A stretch of DNA of 64,000 bases from Urophycis tenuis. Its lineage: Eukaryota > Chordata > Actinopteri > Gadiformes > Phycidae. The stretch lies in the NCBI GenBank assembly GCA_036785325.1, contig JAXIVH010000006.1, positions 1,669,804 through 1,733,803 on the forward strand, given 5' to 3'. Shown here in pieces: positions 53,166 through 64,000 of this stretch. The notes beneath the pieces are model-generated. The model saw nothing but the letters and a program-made list of their open reading frames with translations, did not search any database and was not told where the DNA came from. A program made the translations under genes and the position numbers. Positions within the stretch are counted from its first letter, which is position 1. Every line of letters starts with the position of its first letter.

Positions 53166-53363
53166 ATGGAACCAGGGCAGCGGAGACACTGGTGCGTGTG
53201 GTGGTCGGCGGCGCTTCTTCTCGCGGCTTTCTGTCAGCGATGCGATGGAAGTTGCCCAGAACAAGACCTGGAGAAACGAGAAGAGGAGGCCAAGATAGTT
53301 TTGACCGGCACCGTAGAGGAGATCATGAACATGGACCCGGTGCACAACACGTACTCCTGCAAG
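53166..53363 (+). CDS. agrn: agrn coding exon 1
   Basis: 66 whole codons: signal peptide and the start of NtA, ending TYSCK before donor gtaagg. ATG has an upstream ccgcg context with G at +4. Confidence 0.95.
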
Positions 53364-54641
53364 GTAAGGTACCCGACCCGAGGGACGACATGGGTGAACT
53401 CGGGAGCATTGGAATCTGCAGAACCCCATGTATATTTGAATGTAAGATAATACGCCACTTCAAGATGGAGACAATTGAGTTTCATACGATAAATGATGGG
53501 CTAAGTATGTCCCACCAGTCTGGAGACCACCTGCAGTGTTCAGATCATGGGAGACCATCTAACATTCTTCCCGGCATGCGGAGATAACGCGCCCGCAACT
53601 TGTCTAAAACTTGTTTTCAGGAACACATCCATTTGTACCTAGTCGGCAGCGGTTCTTCAAAGCACCAGTTTCATCCATAAAGAGGATGTGGGGACTTTTC
53701 TTTCCTCCTGTAGTCGCCAATTATGTAGCTACAAGAGCTGCCTGCCAGAGTATGTAATCATCACAAGCATGTTATGGCAACAGACTCGCCATCCATCCAT
53801 CCAGCCGATGCTGTGAAGAATCACCTTGCATGGTATTAGCCCTACTGTATAGACTGGGCATGTTATTTGCTCTATTAGGCTTTCAGCTGTTCCTCATTTC
53901 CTCTGAGGAAGACTGGCCTTGGCTGGTGCCTATGTTGTGATGTTTAGTCATTCTTCGACTGTAATTGAGGTTTAAGTTCTGGTAGGCATACTGTTGTTCA
54001 ATGAATACAAATAAGTATTATAGTGCTGTTATAAACCTTTTGTTTCATAGGCCCCTCAATCACTGTAGTTGACACAGTTTACACAGACTGCCATATTTGC
54101 AACAGCAAGCCCCATTTTCATACATGGAAATTCATTGGAACCAGGCCTCATGGCTCACCATTTCAGGCAACATAGAATGTCAGAAAACATGCATACGTAG
54201 TAGTACTAGTCAGGCAATATTCAGTAATGCATACATTCATTGAGCAGTGTCTCAATGCCAGTATGTTTTAACGCATAGAAAGCACGTTTGAACTGCGAAC
54301 TGTGGCCACCTTGACAGACAGACAGACAGAAGACTTGAATGATCCCTGAGGGAAATGACTTGTGTCCTTCTGGGTCCAGGTGAGGGTGTGGCGCTACCTC
54401 AAAGGAAAGACGGTCGTCAACGGCGACATCCTGCTGGACGGCGGCAACAAGGTGATGATCGGAGGCTTCGGGGACCCTGGGATCTGCGACAACCAGGTTG
54501 CCACGGGCGACACGCGCATATTCTTCCTGAACCTGGCAGCACCGCTCCCCTCGCCCGCCCACAAGAACGAGCTCCTGCTCAACTCCAGCCTGATGAGGAT
54601 TACCCTGCGGAACCTGGAGGACGTGGAACACTGCGTGGAAG
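53166..54641 (+). CDS. agrn: agrin, N-terminal part (first two coding exons; continues past right edge)
   Basis: Exons 53166-53363 and 54380-54641 encode 153 residues plus one base. Residues 1-28 form a secretory signal peptide (hydrophobic ALLLAAF core, cut before SCPEQ). Residues 29-153 are the NtA domain: REEEAKIVLTGTVEEI, HNTYSCK, VRVWRYLKGK, LDGGNK, GFGDPGICDNQV, TGDTRIFF, NELLLNSSLMRITLRNLE. NtA binds the laminin coiled coil and anchors secreted agrin in basal lamina. Full-length agrin is a heparan sulfate proteoglycan that clusters acetylcholine receptors through LRP4/MuSK; its follistatin-like, SEA and LG exons are not in the window. N134 lies in an N-S-S sequon. The gene is head-to-head with mtor, about 16.7 kb apart. 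Confidence 0.95.
54380..54641 (+). CDS. agrn: agrn coding exon 2
   Basis: 87 codons plus one base, completing the NtA domain. Acceptor tgggtccag, donor gtaggc. The codon split after GAA fits the human boundary before DKPG. Confidence 0.95.
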
Positions 54642-57532
54642 GTAGGCAGGCGTGGCCGTCTGCGTTTGTGTTTGGTTGGTTCTCTGGATCAGAACCCCCC
54701 CCCCCCCACTCCCAGTCCAGATAACACAAGGCCGTTGAATTGGGCCACCTTTGATTTCGGTTGGCAGACATGAGTGGCGAAACAAACTTTAATTTGGGTC
54801 TTGGGTCTTTTGGGGTCTGAGCGCTGTGTGTTGTGTTGTGCAGACCGCCGTATTCTGAACTTCCAAACAGGGTGGGGTTTTGTTGAATAGGTACAGCGGA
54901 GACACTAATCCCTAATCCTACGAGTCTATTCTGACACAGTTACTGGAACCGATAAGTGTCAACCAACCGCGACAGGAAAAGCAAACACAGTGTTGTCGTA
55001 GCGCGTCTGAAACAACAGCGCCAGCGCGTGCTGTTTATGCTAGCTCCCAGATGTGTTCCAGGACGTCACATACGTGTCCGTGCACCAACGCATCGCTCCC
55101 AGTGAATTCAGGCACCAGTGCGTTAGGCTAAGTGGCAGGAATCTCTTTCATCAGCGCTCGGTGAAACGACATAGCCCGAGGCGGCCGAGTGCAGGTTTCC
55201 CAGCCGCTCTGTGAAGCTCAGACACCTGAGTCATTTTTAGGGAGCCTTGTTGTGAATGTGAAGCCCCAGCCCCCCCCCCCCCCCCCTCCTCAGGCCAGGC
55301 CCGGTGGGCAGGGTGGGAGTGACCCGATCTGCCCGGCGCCCCGTGGGACTGGGGTTGAACTGGACAGAGAGAAGCCCGTGACCTTTACACCTAACACCTT
55401 TACAGTGTTTTACCAAGCCAGACAGCGAGCTCCTGAAGGGCCTCTCGCGGCGCACTCATTGGTTTACACAGGGGGCAAAGTACACGATCATTCACTGTTT
55501 TGTCACCATTCTCCGAGTGGCCGTTAGGGAGGTGTGTGGTTGTGCTCCTGAAGTCCTGTCAGCCACGCAGAAGGCCGGGCCTCTGCACTGGAAAGTGGTT
55601 CTGGGCGGTGAGCGATCAGACTTGTCTGTGCCTGAGTGCTCATCGTCTTCAAAATAGTTTCACCAGATAGAAATCTAGAAGAGTTATCCATCTTAACCAC
55701 AGTATATTTTCATTTATTATATAATTATTTTCCACCCCCCAAGTGTAAAAATAGTAAATCAAAAAAGACAAATTGACTCTTCCCTTTTAATTTATGCATT
55801 TGTTTTTTTCCAAATGAGAACTCTTGGTAATGAGGTTTCAGGAGAGCCGTGCAGACGTGTTGCCCCTATATCTCATTGATGCGCGATAATGGTGTGATGA
55901 CATTTATAGATGGTCCATTCATTAGGTGTTCCACCCCCAGCTGAACGTCTGTCGACGTGTCCAACACGTCTACCTGCCGGGCCTGTTGTGTAAGATGCTG
56001 AAGCCTCTCTGCTCACAAAGTATCTGTATCCCCTCTGAGTTGCTTTGGGTCAACACCAAATGACTAATCGACATCAGTAATACAAATATTTATTTAAACA
56101 TTTAAACGTTCAGCCACCAGGTGGAATGGCTCAGTTGCGCAGCAAATCACCGTGTTGAAGGACTGCTGTGGCTATCCAGAGGTTTATTTGATTCATTGGG
56201 GCTATTTATTTAGTCGTGTTAGTCTTGCGGAGGCTTGATTGTTCAGCAGCGATGTGCTTAGCCACCCGAGCGCACGTGACTCCAGAGCAAAGTGAAACAC
56301 CTGGAAGGGACGGCATGAGAGCGGGGTGGAACCCGCTCACAGAGCAGCCCGGCTAGCGCTCTGAAACCCCGGGGTCCCCCTGGAGCACCCGAGCCAGCCA
56401 CCCGGCCTCTGTTGGTTCAGGCTCCTCCGAGATGAGGGCCGGCTTGTTTGTAGTGTTTAGGAGAATTTGGCAGACACACATGAAGCTGTTTGTCTGTCCG
56501 GCCCCGCTGTCCAAACACTGCGCAGCAGACCTTTTCTTCCTGAACCTTTTGAGTTCTTCCCTTTTTCTTTAAATTCCTGTGCTGGAGACGGTAGTTTCTT
56601 GGCACCGGTAACTAGAAACGGTCCTTTCTGCTTTGTGGGATGAACGGGGATAAGGCATGCCTGGGGTTTAATGCACAGCGCTGGATGGCAGAAACAGGCT
56701 AATGCTGTTTATTAAAATGTATAAGGTTTGCGGAGCTGTTGTGTTAAAGGAGAATATAGACAGAAAGACTGCTGCTTCCCTGTTGGTAGAGAACCCGAGG
56801 AGCCTGAAGAAATGGTATCAGTAACAATATATCCACTGCGGACCAATACATAGACTATATATATTTAGTTGCACGGTAACAATGCAGAATCATTTCTGTA
56901 ATATCTCAAACGGTGTGTGTGCCCCAGTGTGTTCGGCTTTAGTGCTGCAGTACTTAGCTAATAAAGACTGCATTAGTCGGACCGCTTTCGCAATTCTGTA
57001 CTGACCCGTGAATGGTGGCCTACAGCTTGTATGGAGTTTAAGCTGGAGATGAAACCGTGTGAATGTGAGCTTAGGTTGTTTTTGTTCATTCTAACGTGTT
57101 CGGGGGGAGTGAGTGACGAGGGCGGTAGGGCCGGGGGTCTTGCCCAGATTCTTTGGCAGACCTCAATCCGGGCCCTGGAGAATGCAGAACCTGTGGCTCC
57201 TCCAACCAGGGTGGCTTTTTAATGGAGAGACTTGTGTGCCGGGGTCCCACGCTCTCCACGGCAACACGTACACACCCAGCCCCCCCCCCCCCCCCCCCGC
57301 AGAGGCTCGCTGCCGGGACGTCGGACAAGACTGTACTCTGGGATGTCAACGGGACAAGAGCGGACCTGTCCCGGAGCTGTACTCTGTGCCCTCCTCTGCT
57401 GCGCGGCTCTGACATCCTTGATAGGTGGATAGACTCAGGAATCGCCTGGCAGTGTGTGAGGTGGGGAGACGCATTGTCGACAGAGGAAGAAGAGAAAGGC
57501 TTAGTGTGGGGGCCGAGCGTCTGTGAGCGGTC

Positions 57533-57533
<1 letters not shown>

Positions 57534-57624
<91 letters not shown>

Positions 57625-57647
57625 CTCTCTCCCCTCTCTCTCTCTCT

Positions 57648-57679
<32 letters not shown>

Positions 57680-57682
57680 CCT

Positions 57683-57748
<66 letters not shown>

Positions 57749-57750
57749 AT
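57534..57750. repeat. TC microsatellite
   Basis: About 215 bases of TC with CC and TT interruptions. Long Ser/Leu and Arg/Glu frames here are artefacts. Confidence 0.95.
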
Positions 57751-58057
57751 AGACAAACACACACACACTCCGGTGGAGGCAGAGGAGTGTAGGAGGGTTA
57801 TAAGATGAATGATGGAAGAAGAGGAGAGGAAGAGAGAGAGGGGCGGGGGGGGGGAGGAACAGAAAGAAGGGGTGAGTGCAGCACAAAGAAAGAGGAGGAA
57901 AAGAGAGGCGAAGGAATGCTTTGTGAAGGTGTGGACGCGCACAGCGGCCGGGAGGATGTTGTGTTTGTCACGGCGTGCTCCCTGAGTGCCAGCGAGTCCC
58001 GGAGGGCCTGGGTGTCACCTTACCGGCGTGGCGTCAGACCGCGGGCCTGCGCTGCAC

Positions 58058-58502
58058 GTGGTTATCCACCATACCTGGTGACCAGACTCACCTCAATAGG
58101 GGAGCCCCACCTGGTTATCCACCATACCTGGTGACCAGACTCACCTCAATAGGGGAGCCCCACCTGGTTATCCACCGTACCTGGTGACCAGACTCACCTC
58201 AATAGGGGAGCCCCACCTGGTTATCCACCGTACCTGGTTACCAGACTCACCTCAATAGGGGAGCCCCACCTGGTTATCCACCGTACCTGGTTAGCAGACT
58301 CACCTCAATAGGGGGAGCCCCACCTGGTTATCCACAATACCTGGTGACCAGACTCACCTCAATAGGGGAGCCCCACCTGGTATCCACCGTACCTGGTGAC
58401 CAGACTCACCTCAATAGGGGAGCCCCACCTGGTTATCCACCGTACCTGGTGACCAGACTCACCTCAATAGGGGAGCCCCACCTGGTTATCCACCGTACCT
58501 GG
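58058..58502. repeat. 53-bp minisatellite
   Basis: About 8.4 nearly identical copies of a 53-bp unit beginning ggttatccaccgtacctggt and containing gaccagactcacctc and aggggagccccacct. Variants are mostly single-base (catacc/cgtacc, gtgacc/gttacc) plus two one-base indels. Confidence 0.95.
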
Positions 58503-60874
58503 TCAGGGTCGACGTGACTCAGCTTTAAGACTCGGGTTCTGACTCTGGTTAATGGCGCGTTAAAAGTCTTGTCATAAGTGAACATGTAATTAGGAGTCGT
58601 GGATTAATGTGGTGTCCTGGTGTGCTCTCCAGCTGCTCTTGTTTACACAAGAGGCTTGTGTTTATTAGATGCCTTTAAACCTTCGCCCTGCCGCTGGCAA
58701 GCTCTTTAAACCCCCTACAACCATGTTTACTACAGAGCACCAGGAACCTGCCAGCGCCACTGTTCTCCAACAGGTTATCAGCGGCTTCGTAATGCCTTAT
58801 CTCTGTTTACGGGGGCTCCCCTCCAGCCCCAGAGCCGTCCGTGGCTGAGTTAAGAGCAGACGGAGGCCAGGCCTCTGTGGAGAATGTGGGGGGATTGTTT
58901 CTGGTGGATTATTGCATTGCACCTTGCATTTGGCTGATAAGGTGGAAAAGGCCCTTCAGTGCTTTATCTGCTTTTTCCTTTGTCCCGTCTCGCAGTCACC
59001 ATTGGAGCCAAATGGCCCTGCATTCAGCGCGTGTGGTGAACTGCTGGATAATGTGTCACAATCAACCCAGCCATTTGCTGCGGGTTGCTGCCATCACAAT
59101 GAGGTCTGCGTTTCTGGAGAAAGAAATGGACAGTTGGGCGGGGCGGGGGGGGAAGTCTGTGGTGGTTTTGTTTTCCAGCGCCTGAGGTCCCATATTTCTT
59201 TCATAGAACAGGATTACAAGCAGGCTGCTCTGTTTTGTCGCCTCTGCTTTGTCAGTCCTGTTAATGAGAAGGCAGTAGGTAGGGTATGGGGTTAAGGGCG
59301 GGCCGCTGAAAAGCAACCGGCCCGGACAGAGAGAAGGGACTGGTGCATTCTGGGAGATATCAGTCATCCTGTGTGTCAGTGCCCCTGTGTGCCTCAATGG
59401 CACACAATGCAAATACAGTCATTCCTTCAAGTACAGTCGTTAATTCCAGGCCGGGGCCGGAGATCCGCAACAAAGGCCCATTTCATCCGCTGCCGTTCCA
59501 GTGGTCTTTTTTTAACCTCCGGCGCTTTAGGGGCGGGGCCCAGATGAGCTAATCGACAGCGTAGCGCTCTACCACGGCTGACTCTGGTTACGGCTCCGGA
59601 AGCTCTGCTCCAAGGGAAACGCTGCCAGCCCTCGTTCAGGCCCGCCGCGCGGTGTGTGTGTGCCTGACGGTAACGAGCCGCTCCGTGCCGTAAAAACACG
59701 GCGCTAGCTCCACGCTGGCCGCTAGCCCGGCGGACCGGAGGCCCAGGAAGCGGTGCTGGCGCGCTAAGCCTCTGGGAGAGTGTGATGAGGGTCCCGCTTA
59801 GCCAGCAGGTGGTCCTGGTTAATGACGGGTGACCAGACGCCCCCCCTCGCCCCCCCCACAGTGGAATGCTCCCGTGACGGGCGGGGATGTGAGGCAGACT
59901 GTTGAGGGTCCCGGCCCCTCCCTGCCCTTCTTCCCCTCCCCTCCGTTCCCTCCGTTGATAGACTCCCCCCCCCCCCCCACCTCCCCACCGCTTTATGGAT
60001 CTCCAGTCCTCCATTCACGTACACCTCCACTGTTGGCCGCTGGGCTGCAGTGCTCCTCTGAGGTTCTGCAGCTTCCCTCCTCTCTGCTGCGTCAGGAGGA
60101 GACTGCTGAGTATCTTCTGGAAGGTTAGGTGTGTTCTTACCTGGCTGCGAATGTTCTCTTGTTCTTGAACCTGAGGAGGCAGCCATCGCAGGTTGATTGA
60201 TCACTTGTGTTTCTTGTGATTAGCGGACATATAATTCACAGTTTGGATGAAAGTTCATAGCATGCAGTGTAGCTGTTTGGAGATAAAAAAAAGCCAAACA
60301 TCTTTACTGTACAAGGTTTTTTAAAATAGATAAACCAAAGTTTGTCTGTTTTTTGGAGACTGTCAAGGACTGTTTTGTCTCAAGGGAACCGTCTTTGTTA
60401 CAGTTAATCACCGCCTCAAAGATTAGAAGATGAATCGCATGTTGTCAACAGTGAGCTGGTATGTCAGCCACTGCTTTCGGGCTCGGCTTCTGTTCTGAAT
60501 ATCCGATTCCCCCACCTGCTGCTCTTTCCTTTAGAGAAGTCTTGAGACCAGCAAGGACATCACCGGCCCACTACCAAACCATGAGATTACCCCGAAGCAG
60601 TTCCCCACATTCCCCTATTAAAATATCCGACCGGTGCGTTTCACATCACTAAAGGTGGAATGAAGGGCATTGAGTGGTGGTGGTGAGAGGTCTGTGGGAA
60701 CCCTCTTGGTTCCACCCAGGTGACTGGGTCACGGAGCTCCGATCTGGACCCTTTATCGCCCTACATCTGCACAAGAAGCCCTTTGTCTCGGGGAGACATA
60801 GATCTGAAGGGACTGGCTACGAGGGGATTGGATTTTTCCCAGGATACTTCTATGGATTATAGTTTAAGCGTCAA

Positions 60875-60878
<4 letters not shown>

Positions 60879-60912
<34 letters not shown>
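60879..60912. repeat. TG microsatellite
   Basis: About 17 TG units in agrn intron 2. Confidence 0.9.
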
Positions 60913-60916
<4 letters not shown>

Positions 60917-63063
60917 CGCACACGCTTTGTGGCTTATTCTTTCAACGGCCAGGTCTTTAGTGAAGGTGTGTACCCAATGGTAAATCACTGATGCTTTGAA
61001 GTGGACGTATCTGGATGGAACCGCGCGGCCCGCTGACTCGAGTCCGCTGCGAGGTTTGATGAAAGGGACGCGCAGGCGGAGAGCAAAATAAAACAGCCGC
61101 GATGGAGTCGCCTCGGGTCTCCCGAGTTGAGTTATTGCTCCTTTTAGTTTTTAATTAAAACTGGGGGAGAAGGAAGCCTGCTTGGCATAGCGATGATGTT
61201 CTGGAAAATGAAAAAGCCTTGAAAGATGAAAACGAGGGGAGGAGGAGAAGGAGAAGGAGGAGCAGACCGTGAACGGGCCTCCTGTTCCCCTCCTCTTGAC
61301 CGGCGGGACAGGAGGCGCGGGGACACCTGATACAGAGCGCCGTGCTGCCCTGGTGACACGGCCAGTCTCTCTCACTTTGGCACGGTGACGTACAATAACC
61401 TCCACCCAGGGCAGAGATTGGCTGGTCTTTTTTGGAGACTGTCGAGAGTCGCGGCGTCCCTGGAATAACCGCGCCTGTCCAGAGACATAATTCAGAGCCG
61501 TAATCTTGCCGCTTCTTGAAGGAAAGTGCGTAAAACATGGGCGTGACCTTTGTCATGTTGACCTGTGCCTTAAAGCACTTAATGGCAGATCAACTACCAC
61601 GGTGCATGTCAGCAGCACATTCCTTTAGAGAAACCAAAGCCTAGTTTTTCCATCTATATCCAGTTAGCAGTTATTCAGATATCCAGTTATTTTTATATTT
61701 ATTTTAAGTGGCGTATACATGGTAGTGTGCTGATAATGAATAATAAAGACAGCATTTGACTAAATTCCAATTAGTTGCATGCAGCATTAGATTGCGTGCA
61801 ACTAATTGCAATTTACACCACATGCACTCATGTCACATTAACTCTCTGTCATCACCTTTTCTGAAACATGAATTAGGTTGAACCACATAACTGATACCCA
61901 CCTATAAAGAATTATATACTATCTGCTACTTAATATTATAGTTGGGGTTGCTGCCAGCATGACCGTAACCCTTCTCTGCGACGTACATTCTCTAGGTCAC
62001 TGAAAACTGCCAGGCTTAGAGTAACTCATCCTTGTGGAGTAGGAGCTTGTGTTTCTCGGGGACACTCGTTCGGGTCCAGGCCACGGACGTACAGTGACCC
62101 ATTAATTATGCACCGCTGGATCCCAGACACGTAGACGGTCTCTCCTGACCAGGAACACCCCCACCCACCCCCGCCCCCCTTGTGTCTGAAGGCCTGGCTC
62201 CGTGACAGGAGCCCCGGCTCAAAGGATGTGTCTCCACGGGCCCGACAGCTGTTGAGGCCGCTGCGGATGCTTCCTATCCCCGCTGCAGCAGCACCAGGGC
62301 TGGAGACGCGGGGCTCCCAGTGAGGGGTGGGGGGGGGGAACGCAGAAGCCTTAATGTGGTCCGGATATAGGTCAGCTGGCCTGGTGCTCCTCTGGAGGTG
62401 GTGCTCACGTGAACAGAGAATGACAGCCGGGACAGGCTGGGGAGTGTCTGGGGAGGCTGTGGAAATAGATTCCGTCTGACTCCACTGAAGTGGTTGTGAG
62501 CTTCAGTCAGGTTACTCTTTAAACGCCTCGGAAATAGCCGCTGTGAGGGGAAGCTCTGGGCTGGAGTAGGATCAGTTGTGAGGAGATAAGAAGGAACTGC
62601 AGCCAATTACATCCTGAGCTACTTTTCAAATCAGCTGTCTTGTGAAAGGCTGGATGGACTTGGCACTCTGCGTAAACATTTGCCTACACTATTTATGACC
62701 AGGGAATTGGAGATGGCAGCTGATGTTGAGGGATTGTCTCCTGAATGTTTCCCTCTCTGGCCATTCCTCAATTGCCTGACGGCTCCACCGCCCAAGACAA
62801 GCAGTGGAGGCCGTGGAGGAGAAGGAACTCCACTCAGTCGCTCCATTGAGACCAAAGTTCAGCAGGTCAAGTTAAGGAATTTACAGCGCCTTCTCTTTCA
62901 CCCATCGTTTACCCAATTAACAAGACCTCGTCAACACAAGTACTCCCCCCCATCCTACCCCCCAAGCTACCATTTGATTTAGAGCAGACGCCAAAGAGAA
63001 ATTCTATGGTCATTACATATGGAAACTAACCCCCCCCCCCTCTCCCCCACACCCACCCACACT

Positions 63064-63065
<2 letters not shown>

Positions 63066-63125
<60 letters not shown>

Positions 63126-63144
63126 ACACACACACACACACACC
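63066..63144. repeat. CA microsatellite
   Basis: About 38 CA units with one CCA interruption. Confidence 0.95.
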
Positions 63145-63734
63145 AATACAATCCCCAGGCAAAGTGGTTGGAGGGAAGGAAGAATCCAATTCATTTGGAG
63201 AGGGGGGTGGATCACATCCTATTAGCTCTGAAACCCCCCGACTGGATGTGACCCAGAGATGCACTGACCCCGCGCTGGTAAATAATTTAAACGCGTCCCG
63301 CTGGGCCTCCTGTAGCCCGGTGTTGTGCACCTGCCACATACCATGCAGCTACACACGCAGCAGTCAGACTGGCTGGGGAACCATGCTACTAGCCACGGTT
63401 AGCGCCAGAGAACGATGCTAGGGATCTGTACTTGTATGTTAGCAATACCCGCTGGCAGCCTGGGTAGGTTTGTGTGATGGCTCATCTTCTGACTCAATCC
63501 CCACAACTCACCAGGCAACAACGCTTGCCCTTTTTTAACCTGCGTTGCTGTCTCAGTGTAGGCCGCAGACTGGCGGCTCATCCTTTTTTGGGGTTGTCTG
63601 GTGTGTCTAGATGAGCCAGCTCTCAGACAGCGGTGTCAGTCTCAACCTCTGTGTCGTTGTCACAGGTGCAGCAGCGAGCTACATTCATCGAACAAACATG
63701 CCCTCCATTACAATCCAGTGCTCCCGCTGTTTGC

Positions 63735-63776
63735 ACGCACGCACGCACGCACGCACACACGCACGCACGCACGCAT

Positions 63777-63837
<61 letters not shown>
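63735..63837. repeat. compound CACG-CA microsatellite
   Basis: ACGC-type tetranucleotide repeats (63735-63776) followed by about 30 CA units. Confidence 0.95.
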
Positions 63838-63839
<2 letters not shown>

Positions 63840-64000
63840 ATGTGGTGGAGACTGACTGGCTGGGGGGTCTGGGATAACAAACAGATAGATGCTCACCATG
63901 ATGTCCCCCCCCAACTCAACCAACAAGTCCACCCCCGCCCTCTCTTCCCCCGTCTTCCACTCCTCCCCATCCTCTCCTCCCTTCCCTGATTCATCATCTC

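Larger units (their letters stand above)
54642..64000 (+). other. agrn intron 2 (continues past right edge)
   Basis: 9.4 kb with no further agrin exon recognised; the human gene also has a long intron here. It holds C homopolymers (55270-55287, 57281-57298, 59970-59980), a TC array, a 53-bp minisatellite and CA arrays. I looked for the alternative transmembrane-agrin first exon and did not find it. Confidence 0.6.

Noticed and set aside
57086..57942. Long Arg/Glu or Ser/Leu-rich frames on both strands
   Set aside because: They consist of the TC microsatellite and low-complexity flanks within agrn intron 2.
59764..60204. 146-codon minus-strand frame with a good ATG context (AASSGSRTREHS)
   Set aside because: Low-complexity and GC-rich, no recognisable domain, no splice structure, and located in an intron of the opposite strand; not supportable as a gene.
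54642..64000. Search for agrin exon 3 onwards, the transmembrane-agrin first exon, and the miR-200/429 cluster linked to AGRN in human
   Set aside because: None of the expected coding motifs or mature microRNA sequences was seen in this interval by eye.

Overview
This is nuclear DNA from a vertebrate, most likely a teleost fish. The exon sets read as close relatives of human MTOR, ANGPTL7 and AGRN, with GT-AG introns and conserved exon boundaries. The introns are short and full of dinucleotide microsatellites, hAT-type DNA transposons and a LINE of the L2/CR1 kind, which is typical of ray-finned fish. Species cannot be named from the sequence. There are no operons, CRISPR arrays or recognisable tRNA/rRNA genes.

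Layout. (1) 1-8619 is the part of mtor intron 28 inside the window. On the opposite (+) strand it holds a complete five-exon angptl7 gene (coding 1625-4825, 339 residues, poly(A) signal at 5375), the same host/guest arrangement as in human. (2) 8620-36068 on the minus strand holds 27 coding exons of mtor (numbered 2-28 as in human). They join in frame to 1401 codons plus two bases, from the start codon to the beginning of the FAT domain. The FAT remainder, FRB and kinase exons lie beyond the left edge. A 5'UTR exon is inferred near 36.5 kb. (3) About 36.5-53 kb is intergenic. It contains a 1.2-kb hAT element with a perfect target-site duplication, a long GT array, a 5'-degraded L2/CR1-type LINE on the minus strand, composite microsatellites, a 54-bp tandem repeat and a strongly strand-asymmetric C-rich block. 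(4) From 53166 on the plus strand are the first two coding exons of agrn, encoding the signal peptide and the laminin-binding NtA domain. The rest of the window (54642-64000) is its long second intron, with a 53-bp minisatellite and large TC/CA arrays.

What stands out is repeat biology around mtor splice sites rather than a new protein system. A roughly 31-bp tandem repeat in intron 8 includes the exon 8 end and its splice donor as its terminal copy, with a second identical donor-like site in the intron. That array is split by a DNA transposon with 16-bp perfect terminal inverted repeats, which in turn contains a hAT element with an 8-bp target-site duplication, which in turn contains a LINE/SINE-type tail. 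Other tandem arrays abut the exon 10 acceptor, the exon 25 acceptor and the exon 26 donor. Two further hAT elements were delimited base by base by their target-site duplications.
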